Below are positions 1-7,674 of a stretch of DNA of 64,000 nt, piece by piece. The notes under the pieces are model-generated. The model ran no database searches. It was not told where the DNA came from and was given only the letters and a program-made list of their open reading frames with translations. Position numbers and translations under genes: made by a program. The DNA is from Dawidia cretensis. GTDB lineage: Bacteria > Bacteroidota > Bacteroidia > Cytophagales > Cyclobacteriaceae. The stretch spans positions 62,001 to 126,000 of the forward strand of contig NZ_JAHESE010000004.1 of the NCBI RefSeq assembly GCF_018598175.1, given 5' to 3'. The first letter of the stretch is position 1; each line of letters begins with the position of its first letter.

Positions 1-329
1 TCGCGAAGATAGTCAAGCTTTTGCTTGTGTGCATCGTCCGGCTCGTCCGGGAGAGAATGGTTTTCGTCGTCGGCCAGGTCTTTCAAATCGTTCCACGCGG
101 TAGTGTGTTCCGAGTCCATGTGTTCACCATAGTCTTGTACGGCGTCATCGTCGGCACGGGTGGAGGCCACTTTACCTGCTTCGATCTCTGCCAGATTTGC
201 GTGAGCGGCGCTGGTCAGGAAATCGCGGTCGTAAGTCGACAGATTGTTATCATTGTCGTCGTCATCATTACATGCGGCAAAGGATAGCAGTGCGCACATG
301 AACAGGGGGAAATACGGGATTGTTTTCAT
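1..329 (-). CDS. DUF4142 family lipoprotein (3' end outside window)
   Basis: Partial gene read on the minus strand from an ATG at 327-329 and open to the window edge (about 109 codons seen). The N-terminus is a lipoprotein signal: a short hydrophobic stretch ending LLSFAAC, so Cys would be lipidated, followed by an acidic Asp/Asn-rich linker. The body (DRDFLTSAAHANLAEIEAG, then a DYGEHMDSEH segment) matches the ferritin-like four-helix DUF4142 family, common as surface or periplasmic stress proteins in Bacteroidota; its biochemical role is not known. No clear Shine-Dalgarno. The family assignment is from recognisable helix motifs and is fairly secure; the C-terminus cannot be judged. Confidence 0.8.
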   Translation of the reverse strand, partial: MKTIPYFPLFMCALLSFAACNDDDDNDNNLSTYDRDFLTSAAHANLAEIEAGKVASTRADDDAVQDYGEHMDSEHTTAWNDLKDLADDENHSLPDEPDDAHKQKLDYLR

Positions 330-961
330 ATCGATCTTTTGTTTGTTGTCGGTTCTCGATCCCGCGGCAACAAAGTCATGCCTGGAGTTTACAACGGCGA
401 TTACAGGCAGGGCGAGGAATTGGTGCATCATTCATACTCCCCACTACCGCTGTGGAATTACATGGCGCGTGACCTCAGCGGTGATCCAACGTACTTTAGC
501 GTATAATATATAATAATACCTGTAGACAAGAAACATGATTGGCCTGGTGAGCTCATTGCTTTGTATCCGTCTGATTCGTTGTGTAGGCCGCAATTCCATC
601 TGCCTACTTATTTCTACAGATCATTCTAGGAACAGAGATAGGGCACATAGTTGTAATCGTATGGGTTAAGAATTTTGGCGCATTGGTATGGTTTTGTCTC
701 GGAAATAATTTGGTAAAATAATTTAAGTACTCTCCTCAATAAAAAGGATATATAATGGGAGGACGTATGAGGTATATGATTTGCAAGAGGTATGTCAGGT
801 GGGATTTGGTACAATCCGCTGGATCACTCCAAGTTTAATTTTTGCGCTACTGTCACATCCGGGAAATCCTGGATATTCATAAGGCCGTCATACAAGCGAT
901 GTGTTTGGGAATAGAAGCGCTCGGTCTGATAAAAAGATAGATCACATAAACCCATGATTGT
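330..961. other. 632-bp intergenic region, no convincing gene
   Basis: This gap separates the divergent DUF4142 lipoprotein and Mn-catalase genes and must carry both promoters. A TTTG near 903-906, about 22 bp upstream of a TAAAAAGA stretch, could be a degenerate Bacteroidota promoter for the catalase, but the -7 element is poor. A 62-codon minus-strand reading frame at 626-814 has no family resemblance and no ribosome binding site, and I do not regard it as a gene. Nothing RNA-like was recognised. Confidence 0.5.
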
Positions 962-1960
962 ATGTTTTACCATGTAAAAGATTTGCAGTTCAACGCCAGG
1001 GTGTCACGCCCGGATCCCTTTTTTGCTAACTTGTTGCTCCAGCAATTTGGCGGGCCAAACGGCGAGTTAAAAGCGGCGCTACAGTATTTTGTACAGGCTT
1101 TTGGAGCGAAGGATCCATATCCGGACAAATATGATATGTTAATGGATATTGCTACCGAAGAATTTAGCCATCTGGAGATCGTGGGTGCTACGATACAGAT
1201 GCTGCTTGCCGGCGTCAATGGCAAGCTCAAGGATGAAACTGAGGAGGCTGAGATCATGAAACTACTCGGGGGCAAAGCCGCGAAAGAAAGCGTCATCCAC
1301 GATGCGATGGTGAATCCACATTTTCTGGTAGAGAGCGCGGGCACTCCCATATTGACAGACAGCCGCGGTGTTCCCTTTAGCGGAACATACATCAATGCCA
1401 ATGGCGACTTGTCCGTGGACCTGCGATCAAACATGGGTGCGGAATCACGCGCGAAGATCGTTTATGAATACTTGATGAAGTTTACGGACGATCCTTACGT
1501 GAAAGAGACCCTTCGCTTTTTAATGACGCGTGAAGTAGCACATTTTCAAATGTTCGAGGCTGCTCTGGAAACTATTCAGCCGAATTTTCCGCCAGGTCAG
1601 CGGCAGGCCGACCCGCGCTACAGCAATACCTACTTCAATATGTCGAGTGGTGCCGAAGTGCGGGGACCCTGGAACGACGGGGTCAGCACGAAGCTGCAAG
1701 AGACATGGCAGTATATAGAAGATCCGATCGCACATGTGGCGGCAACGAGCGGCTTGGTCAATCAGCCCATCAATGGTACCGACCGGACCGCGGCATTGAT
1801 GGAAAAAATCGAGAAAGACCTGGCCCGTGAACGTAGCGAAGAGGTGTTGGCAGCCACGCCGGCCGGCGAAAATCAGTGGAGCGAATATACGCTCAGCGGA
1901 GAAATGAATGACGGAACACCTGGAGATGGTCGCGTTGGAAAAGGATCAAAAAAGTCTTAG
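962..1960 (+). CDS. Manganese catalase family protein
   Basis: 332 residues. Non-heme, di-manganese catalase family: 2 H2O2 to 2 H2O plus O2, in the cytoplasm. The four-helix ferritin-like core shows the expected metal-ligand pattern: Glu35 in GELKAALQYF, Glu66/Glu67 and His70 in the TEEFSHLE helix, then a second Glu/His helix around TREVAHFQMFE. The C-terminal tail is basic and Gly/Lys-rich, usual for this family. Start is the ATG at 962, close behind stops, with no strong Shine-Dalgarno. The 3' end overlaps the next gene by 53 bp, so the two are probably co-expressed in oxidative stress. Family identification is strong; activity is inferred. Confidence 0.92.
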   Translation: MFYHVKDLQFNARVSRPDPFFANLLLQQFGGPNGELKAALQYFVQAFGAKDPYPDKYDMLMDIATEEFSHLEIVGATIQMLLAGVNGKLKDETEEAEIMKLLGGKAAKESVIHDAMVNPHFLVESAGTPILTDSRGVPFSGTYINANGDLSVDLRSNMGAESRAKIVYEYLMKFTDDPYVKETLRFLMTREVAHFQMFEAALETIQPNFPPGQRQADPRYSNTYFNMSSGAEVRGPWNDGVSTKLQETWQYIEDPIAHVAATSGLVNQPINGTDRTAALMEKIEKDLARERSEEVLAATPAGENQWSEYTLSGEMNDGTPGDGRVGKGSKKS

Positions 1961-2621
1961 CGGTAAGGTTGAACAATCGGATCGGATCGTAGTCACGTAC
2001 TACACCGATCCGCTTTGTTGTTGGTCATGGGCCTTCGAGTCGCACTGGCGGCGGTTCTGTGACGAGTATCACGAGCGCATCGAACGTCGTTACGTCATGG
2101 GCGGTATGATCGCGGACTGGAAAAGCTTTCGCGATCCGATCAACGACATTTCATCGCCGGCACATATGGGTCCCGTATGGATGCATGCCGCCGCGGTAAC
2201 GAATGTACCCATCAACTTTCTCATCTGGCACAAAGACCCGCCCGCATCATCATATCCGGCTTCGATCGCTGTCAGAAACGCGTTTTTACAATCGCAGCAT
2301 GCCGGCGAGCTGTATTTGCATGCCGTACGTCGCGCGGTCATGACCGAACAACGGAATATTGCACGGACGGAAGTATTGATGGAGATTGTGCAGGAGGTGT
2401 CGGACAGCAACCCCGGAATGGTGTCCGTCGAAGCCTTCCGCGATCCCTTCAACGAGGCTGCGGCACGTGAAGCTTTCCGTGCGGATTTGCAGAAGGTGGC
2501 ATTTCATAAAATTGGCCGCTTTCCAACGCTGACTTTTGTCAAAGGAAACGGAGAAGGCTTAATCATGACAGGCTTGCGACCATTTGAGAAGCTAAAAGAA
2601 TGCCTGGATTACATTGTTTAA
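1908..2621 (+). CDS. DsbA family (thioredoxin-fold) protein
   Basis: 237 residues. After about 28 residues comes a thioredoxin-like first strand and the motif YYTDPLCCWSWAFE, characteristic of the DsbA-related 'thioredoxin_5' group (FrnE/YjbH-like), with adjacent cysteines instead of a classic CxxC. The C-terminal half has the cis-Pro strand GRFPTLTFVKGNGEG. No signal peptide, so it is probably cytoplasmic and may act as a thiol redox or adaptor protein. The start at 1908 is supported by GGAG at 1898-1901 with about 6-bp spacing; it lies inside the catalase gene in another frame, so translational coupling is likely. Substrate unknown. Confidence 0.82.
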   Translation: MTEHLEMVALEKDQKSLSGKVEQSDRIVVTYYTDPLCCWSWAFESHWRRFCDEYHERIERRYVMGGMIADWKSFRDPINDISSPAHMGPVWMHAAAVTNVPINFLIWHKDPPASSYPASIAVRNAFLQSQHAGELYLHAVRRAVMTEQRNIARTEVLMEIVQEVSDSNPGMVSVEAFRDPFNEAAAREAFRADLQKVAFHKIGRFPTLTFVKGNGEGLIMTGLRPFEKLKECLDYIV

Positions 2622-2843
2622 ATCACATCCACGATGAATTGTATAGTCTTGATGACGTTTCTATTAAATATACGCCGCCTTTCGCGATGTGATTGCTTTC
2701 CCCGGGGCCATCGATTGCCTTTGCTGCGCCGAGCCGCTTTTAACGGCCAGACAATAACATTTGCGATAACCACCGCGCGGCTGTATTTTTCGGCCCGGTA
2801 GGAGCACCAACAAACAAGGGGTGTACCTGGAGGGAGATGCGTT

Positions 2844-3407
2844 ATGAGAAGAATTGTATTTTTTGGAGATAGTCTGACGGCCGGCCACGGTTTACAAAAC
2901 CCGTCGGTCGAGTCTTATCCAGCATTGATCAAAGACAAGCTGCAACAAGAGAACCTTCTCTATGAGGTGATCAACGCGGGCATGAGCGGAGATACGTCGT
3001 CTGGCGGGCTCAGCCGGTTAGACTACTGGATCAGCCAGCCTGTCGACGTGTTTATATTGGAGCTCGGCATCAATGACATCCTGCGTGGCTTGCCACTATC
3101 GTCCATTCATCGTAACCTCGACACCCTGTTACAGAAAGTCCGCAGGAAGTACCCGCAGTGCAAAATCATTGTCATGGGCATGGAAGTGCCCGGCTATGCC
3201 AACGTGGCCCGGTTGGAAGAATTTACCTCCATTTACCGCCGGCTGGCAGAAGCACACAATGCCACGCTGGTGCCTTTCTTCCTGGAAGGTGTAGCGGGCA
3301 TAAAACAGATGAACCTGAACGACGGCCTGCATCCATCAAAGAAAGGCTACGACGTCATCGCCACGAAGGTATGGCCGGTAATACGCGGCGTGTTGGAAAC
3401 AGCTTGA
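2844..3407 (+). CDS. SGNH/GDSL hydrolase, TesA-like arylesterase
   Basis: 187 residues with all four SGNH blocks: FFGDSLTAG with the nucleophile Ser10, Gly in NAGMSGDTSSGG, Asn in ELGINDILRG, and the Asp/His pair in NDGLHPSKKGYD. This is the arrangement of the TesA multifunctional esterase/lysophospholipase group. Unlike E. coli TesA there is no signal peptide, so it should be cytoplasmic. A strong GGAGGGAG (about 2830-2837) precedes the ATG at 2844, one of the few good Shine-Dalgarno sequences in the window. It stands alone on the plus strand; the substrate (ester or thioester) cannot be predicted. Confidence 0.9.
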   Translation: MRRIVFFGDSLTAGHGLQNPSVESYPALIKDKLQQENLLYEVINAGMSGDTSSGGLSRLDYWISQPVDVFILELGINDILRGLPLSSIHRNLDTLLQKVRRKYPQCKIIVMGMEVPGYANVARLEEFTSIYRRLAEAHNATLVPFFLEGVAGIKQMNLNDGLHPSKKGYDVIATKVWPVIRGVLETA

Positions 3408-3511
3408 TACAGAGCAACCGTTCGCGTCGAGGTCATATGCCCAGGCGTCGCCAGCTATAGCACGTCGCAGGCATGGAAATTTACGCCATGCGCAAAATAA
3501 CAAGTAACGCT

Positions 3512-3727
3512 ATGGCAAAGACAGCGAAAAAAACAGCAAAGAAAGCTGGTAAGACAGCCAGACCAGCGGCAAAAAAAACGGCTAAGAAAACCGCTAAAAA
3601 GGCATCGACTAAACCCGGGCCGAAAGACCGCGAGTACGTAAATAAAAAACAAAAATACGAAGTCGCGTACGAACCCAGCCGAAAGACACCGGCGAAGAAG
3701 TTCGGTTCATCGAAGAGCACGAAGTAA
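3512..3727 (+). CDS. Histone H1-like lysine/alanine-rich basic protein
   Basis: About 71 residues from the ATG at 3512. The first 35 residues are almost wholly Lys, Ala and Thr in AKKTAKK-type repeats, like eukaryotic H1 tails and bacterial Hc1/AlgP-type proteins. A less biased C-terminal half (KPGPKDREYVNKKQKYEVAY) should be the conserved part. Probably a nucleoid- or polyanion-binding protein. In-frame upstream ATGs (for example 3473) would add a less convincing leader. The gene ends 2 bp before a strong intrinsic terminator, supporting its reality as a monocistronic unit. Function is inferred from composition only. Confidence 0.72.
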   Translation: MAKTAKKTAKKAGKTARPAAKKTAKKTAKKASTKPGPKDREYVNKKQKYEVAYEPSRKTPAKKFGSSKSTK

Positions 3728-3729
3728 AA

Positions 3730-3765
3730 AAGAACGGTGGCCAAAATGGTCACCGTTCTTTTTTT
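3730..3765 (+). terminator. Rho-independent terminator of the H1-like gene
   Basis: A 14-bp stem (3730-3743 with 3747-3760, one G-T wobble), a 3-base AAA loop, and a run of T to 3765. It sits directly after the stop codon at 3725-3727. This is the clearest factor-independent terminator in the left third. Confidence 0.92.
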
Positions 3766-3920
3766 ATAGCACCCGCTGTGGATTTTAAATACGCTTGTCG
3801 CGAAGGATCTCGCGGTAGCGGGAATGTTTTTGCCCACCCCATTATAACGGACCGGAATCACGCCGATGGCCGCGCGGAATAATAATTTAGGCACTACCGG
3901 CAACATCAACGCCTATTGTT

Positions 3921-4790
3921 ATGGAAACGACCCACGTAAAAATGCCTAAAAATATTCCGCCACAGCACCAGGAGCAGCAGCCTGGCATCGAAGCCGAAAT
4001 GACACCAGCGCCCGTGTATGATAACGACGATCCCGGTCTCGGCCGGCTCCAGGGCAAAGTAGCCATTATCACTGGCGGCGACAGCGGCATTGGCCGGGCC
4101 GTAGCGGTGCAATTTGCCAAGGAAGGTGCGGATGTAGCCATCGCATATCTCGACGAAAATTTGGACGCCGCAGAAACCGCGGAGGCTATGCGCAAGTATA
4201 ACAAAGAAGCCTTGCTCATTGCCGCAGACGTCTCCAAAGAAAGCGAGTGTAAATTGATTGTCGAGGAAACGATAAATCGCTTTGGCAAAATTGACATTGT
4301 TGTCAATAATGCCGCCGTGCAATACGAGCAAAAGAGTGTCGAAGACATTTCGGCCGACCAGCTCGAGCACACCTTCAAAGTAAACATCTTTGCGCACTTC
4401 CACCTTTGTAAATATGCCCTGCCACACCTGAAGCCCGGCAGCGTTATCATCAATACTGCCTCCATCACGGCGTATCGTGGCAATCCCTCGCTGATCGACT
4501 ACTCGTCCACCAAAGGAGCCATCGTAGCGTTCACGCGCAGTCTGTCACAAGCCGTGGCCGATCGTGGTATACGCGTAAACGCCGTAGCGCCTGGCCCCGT
4601 GTGGACGCCCCTCATTCCGGCCTCGTTCGACGCGGAGAAAGTTGCCAAGTTTGGCAAGGATACCACCTTAAAACGCCCGGCCCAACCGATCGAGATCGCC
4701 CCCTGCTACGTCTTTCTGGCGTCCAAGGAAAGCGCCTTCATCACAGGCCAGGTGCTTCACCCCAATGGAGGTACTGTCGTCAATACTTAG
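3921..4790 (+). CDS. SDR family oxidoreductase (YghA-like)
   Basis: 289 residues: classical short-chain dehydrogenase/reductase with a roughly 45-residue N-terminal extension (Pro/Gln-rich, PPQHQEQQPGIEAEM) typical of the YghA/YhxC subgroup. Motifs: TGGDSGIGRA for nucleotide binding, NNAA, Ser in NTASITAY, and the catalytic YSSTK. Ends with the usual FITGQVLHPNGG substrate/cofactor loop. Members reduce aldehydes or ketones with NAD(P)H and often turn up in general-stress gene sets, which fits the neighbours. No signal peptide. Monocistronic; no clear promoter read. Substrate unknown. Confidence 0.92.
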   Translation: METTHVKMPKNIPPQHQEQQPGIEAEMTPAPVYDNDDPGLGRLQGKVAIITGGDSGIGRAVAVQFAKEGADVAIAYLDENLDAAETAEAMRKYNKEALLIAADVSKESECKLIVEETINRFGKIDIVVNNAAVQYEQKSVEDISADQLEHTFKVNIFAHFHLCKYALPHLKPGSVIINTASITAYRGNPSLIDYSSTKGAIVAFTRSLSQAVADRGIRVNAVAPGPVWTPLIPASFDAEKVAKFGKDTTLKRPAQPIEIAPCYVFLASKESAFITGQVLHPNGGTVVNT

Positions 4791-4928
4791 TGCAGGCTAA
4801 TATAGGAACGTCCCTCGCCGGGACTTTCCTGTCTATACCAGGTAAAATGGCCTATCGCCGCGCTTTTGTTGACAAAAAGCAACAACAGCCGATCGTGTGT
4901 GTAAAACGATCTTCAAGGGTCTGTGAGA

Positions 4929-5417
4929 TTAACAGTTTTCGAGATCTTGCTCGAGATGCTTTTTGAAGTTATGCGCAGCTGCGGCCTCGTCGATCGAATG
5001 AGACTGTTGCAGGCTTTCTTCCTGCTTCGAGTATTGGCTCAGGTATGCGTAATACTTTTTAATGACCTTCAATTCATCCTCGGTCATATTTTCCACATTT
5101 ACAAGGCGGTTACTGGCGTGCTTGTGCGCCGCCACCAGTTCGTTCAGCTTTAATTGAATGGCCAGCGAGTCTTTGTTTTGTGATTTCTGAATAATAAACA
5201 CCATCAAAAAGGTGATGATCGTCGTGCCGGTATTGATCACCAGCTGCCATTGCTCCGAGAAGTTAAACACCGGCCCTGAGACAGCCCAGGCAAGCACTAA
5301 GGTCACGGCGATAATAAAGGCCGGTGTACTCCCGGTCGCATGTGTTACAACTCTCGAAAATCGTTCGAAAAAGCCCGGATGCGGTGGACTGGGGGTAATA
5401 GGTTGATCCGTTTTCAT
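4929..5417 (-). CDS. Low-affinity iron permease family membrane protein
   Basis: 162 residues. Two membrane segments are visible: one in FIIAVTLVLAWAVSGPVF and one in LVINTGTTIITFLMVFIIQ. These are followed by KSQNKDSLAIQLKLNELV, the signature of the family named after yeast Fet4. A charged helical tail follows. Bacterial members are short two-helix proteins whose transport activity has not been shown, so the name is a family label and not a function. It is divergent from the P450 gene (110 bp between starts). Confidence 0.85.
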   Translation of the reverse strand: MKTDQPITPSPPHPGFFERFSRVVTHATGSTPAFIIAVTLVLAWAVSGPVFNFSEQWQLVINTGTTIITFLMVFIIQKSQNKDSLAIQLKLNELVAAHKHASNRLVNVENMTEDELKVIKKYYAYLSQYSKQEESLQQSHSIDEAAAAHNFKKHLEQDLENC

Positions 5418-5527
5418 GACTAAAGTCGTTATCTGGTTCTTACTTTAATCCCTAAAATTCAGGCCAACCCTAAGCAAGGTGGGCTTTGACGCCGCCAGTA
5501 CGTATCTTCGCAGGTAGAACAGCCCGC

Positions 5528-6853
5528 ATGGCAACAACAACGCATACAACTGTCCTGCATCCCGGCTACGGTTTTTTACGATCGCTGGTGCGGACGTACA
5601 AGTCGGCCAGGAAGCCCATTGAGACGATGCAGGAAAGCATGGCACGGTTCCAGGGTACCTATGCTGTGAACCTCGGAATGATGCGCGTAATCGCCACGCA
5701 GGACCCCGGGCTAATCGAGCACGTACTCAAGAACAACCATCGTAACTATCAGAAATCTTCCATACAAACAGACTACCTGGGCCGCTTCCTGGGCCGCGGG
5801 TTACTCACCGCCAACGGCGATTATTGGCTCAAGCAGCGGCGCTTGATTCAGCCCGGCTTCCATATGGATAAGATCCAGGCACTGTATGGCATCATGGAAA
5901 ATACTGTCAATCGTTTTCTGCACAACTTTCCGGCAGGCACGATCGATATATACCCGCTCATGCACCGCCTGGCGTTTGATATGGTAATTGACACACTCTT
6001 CAACGTCGACGTACCGGCAGAAAAAAGAACGCAGCTCGGAAGCTTCATCAGCGAGGTCCAGGAGTTCGTCATCAAAGATGTACGCCAGCCCTACAACCGC
6101 TGGTGGTTTCGCCTTTCGGGTGAAATGAGCGCGAACCTCAAAAAAGCCGAAGGCGCCCGCGACGTGATCCGGTTCCTGATCCGCCAGCGCACGGCGACCA
6201 ACACCCGGCACAACGACCTGCTGGACATGCTGCTGGACGCCCGCTACGAGGACAACGGTGAGGCCATGACCGAAAGCCAGGTCATTGATGAGATCCTCAT
6301 CCTGCTCATCGCCGGCCACGAGACGACCGCCAATGCACTGTCATGGTCGCTATACTTACTCGCCCACAACCGGGCGGAGTTATTGACCCTCCGAAACGCA
6401 ACCGCCGCGCTCACCCTCAACGAGGTGGTCATGAATCCTGCCTTGTCAGCCGTCATCAAGGAGAGCATGCGCCTATACCCGCCTGCCTGGATCAGTGATC
6501 GCGTGGCGCTGGAAGATGACGTTTACAACAATTATGTCATTCCGAAGGGAACAGTCATTGTATCATTTTACTACGGACTTCACCGCGACCCCAAACATTG
6601 GCAAGCGGCACAGACATTTCAACCGGCACGTTTTTTGGGAGAAGGGGAGAAGAGCACGAAGAAAATATTCTATCCCTTCGGGGCCGGCCCGAGGCTCTGC
6701 ATCGGCAACAACTTCGCTATGGCGGAGATGTGTATATTTCTGCAAGCCTTCTTAAAACAATTTGATGTTCATCCCGGCAACACTACGCCCGTGATTCGTC
6801 CGCTTGTTACCTTGCGGCCTGACCGGGTAGAGCTGCGCATACAGAACGTATAG
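5528..6853 (+). CDS. Cytochrome P450
   Basis: 441 residues from the ATG at 5528 (the open frame extends to a TTG at 5486, but those 14 residues look non-coding). All P450 hallmarks are present: WRxxR-like LKQRRLIQP in helix C, oxygen-binding I-helix AGHETTANALSW, ExxR in ESMRLYPP, and the heme-binding loop FGAGPRLCIGNNFAMAE with axial Cys near 391. No membrane anchor, so it is soluble. No ferredoxin or reductase gene is adjacent, so redox partners must be elsewhere. The sequence feels nearer to fatty-acid/terpenoid hydroxylases than to macrolide ones, but the substrate is not predictable. Confidence 0.95.
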   Translation: MATTTHTTVLHPGYGFLRSLVRTYKSARKPIETMQESMARFQGTYAVNLGMMRVIATQDPGLIEHVLKNNHRNYQKSSIQTDYLGRFLGRGLLTANGDYWLKQRRLIQPGFHMDKIQALYGIMENTVNRFLHNFPAGTIDIYPLMHRLAFDMVIDTLFNVDVPAEKRTQLGSFISEVQEFVIKDVRQPYNRWWFRLSGEMSANLKKAEGARDVIRFLIRQRTATNTRHNDLLDMLLDARYEDNGEAMTESQVIDEILILLIAGHETTANALSWSLYLLAHNRAELLTLRNATAALTLNEVVMNPALSAVIKESMRLYPPAWISDRVALEDDVYNNYVIPKGTVIVSFYYGLHRDPKHWQAAQTFQPARFLGEGEKSTKKIFYPFGAGPRLCIGNNFAMAEMCIFLQAFLKQFDVHPGNTTPVIRPLVTLRPDRVELRIQNV

Positions 6854-6865
6854 CATCCGGCCACG

Positions 6866-7075
6866 TTAGCTCTTCCAATCGGACTCCTCGAGCATAAACA
6901 ATGAATCGGTCGAAATCTCCAAAGCCTTCGCGATCTTCAGGGCCAACACAGCCGATGGAGTGAACCGCTGCGTTTCAATAGAATTGATCGTCTGACGGGA
7001 TACCTGCACACGGTCTGCCAGCTCCGCTTGCGTCATGTTGTGTCGGGCGCGTTCCACTTTGATCAGATTCTTCAT
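6866..7075 (-). CDS. Small XRE-family HTH regulator, CylR2-like
   Basis: 69 residues, almost only a helix-turn-helix domain (MTQAELADRVQVSRQTINSI is the HTH core) with a short C-terminal strand. Length and layout match CylR2 of Enterococcus and its relatives, which bind DNA as dimers. The ATG at 7073-7075 overlaps the stop of the upstream membrane protein (four bases shared), so the two are translationally coupled; a longer in-frame start would run deep into that gene and is unlikely. It probably represses its own operon through the palindrome at 7452-7471. Confidence 0.85.
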   Translation of the reverse strand: MKNLIKVERARHNMTQAELADRVQVSRQTINSIETQRFTPSAVLALKIAKALEISTDSLFMLEESDWKS

Positions 7076-7431
7076 GCCCGTTGTTTCAGAACATAGAACA
7101 TACCGGTTGTCAACAGTAACGCGAGACAAAGAAACTCGTGCGCGGAAGGAACGCGGAAGAGATACGTAACGACAAGTGTCAGGAAATAGGCTGTCAGTAC
7201 GCCCCAGGTAAGCGACCGGAATTTTATCTGATGCACCCGCTCATCGTCGTACTTTTCTTTCGAAAAGAATATAAAAACCAACCCCAGAGAAGCGACTTGA
7301 AATGCCGGGGCAAACGACACAAAGTTGTGTTGATTCAGGGTTTTGTAGACAACACCGCTACAAGCGAAGAGAAAGAGGCCCACGCCCAGCAATTTAACGG
7401 CTGGATGATACGGAAACAGCGTTTTGACCAT
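7072..7431 (-). CDS. Four-helix small membrane protein paired with HTH regulator
   Basis: 119 residues from the ATG at 7429-7431, chosen over a longer frame because MVKTLFPYHPAVKLL begins right after the palindrome/promoter. Four hydrophobic segments are visible: LLGVGLFLFACSGVVY, a FAPAFQVASLGLVFIFF stretch, LTWGVLTAYFLTLVVTYLF and FLCLALLLTTGMFYVL. No enzyme motif. Coupling to a CylR2-like regulator recalls CylR1/CylR2 and DUF2178-type pairs, where the membrane protein is thought to control the HTH partner. I infer a sensor or anti-regulator role; no ligand can be guessed. Confidence 0.75.
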   Translation of the reverse strand: MVKTLFPYHPAVKLLGVGLFLFACSGVVYKTLNQHNFVSFAPAFQVASLGLVFIFFSKEKYDDERVHQIKFRSLTWGVLTAYFLTLVVTYLFRVPSAHEFLCLALLLTTGMFYVLKQRA

Positions 7432-7451
7432 AGTCTTGTTTGTTTGATTAA

Positions 7452-7471
7452 ATGTAAAGTATGTTTTACAT
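7452..7471. promoter_or_regulatory. Perfect palindrome, candidate operator for the HTH gene pair
   Basis: ATGTAAA (7452-7458), six bases, then TTTACAT (7465-7471): a perfect 7+7 inverted repeat ending 20 bp upstream of the membrane-protein start on the minus strand. A TTTG element (minus strand, 7481-7484) lies 19 bp from a TACTTTAC box inside the repeat, the spacing of a Bacteroidota promoter, so a bound dimer would block RNA polymerase. Autorepression is inferred. Confidence 0.6.
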
Positions 7472-7674
7472 AAAGACAAGCAAACAATACCTTTTTAATC
7501 TCAGGCCCAAAGTATTTTCAATCAAAAACGGCCTCTGGCACATGACTGGCGAGGCAAAGACTGCCTACTTACATGGATGATCGACTCATATCTCCGTCCT
7601 TAGCACGGACTAAACTCGGGCTATACTCGGACTCGACACGGAGACATCCCCCCTTTACCTTGCCTGACCGGCAT

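Noticed and set aside
626-814. 62-codon minus-strand frame
   Set aside because: No ribosome site, no signal or family features, in an AT-rich promoter region.
4860-4890. TTGTTG/CAACAA inverted sequence after the SDR gene
   Set aside because: Short arms, no T-run; not a credible terminator.
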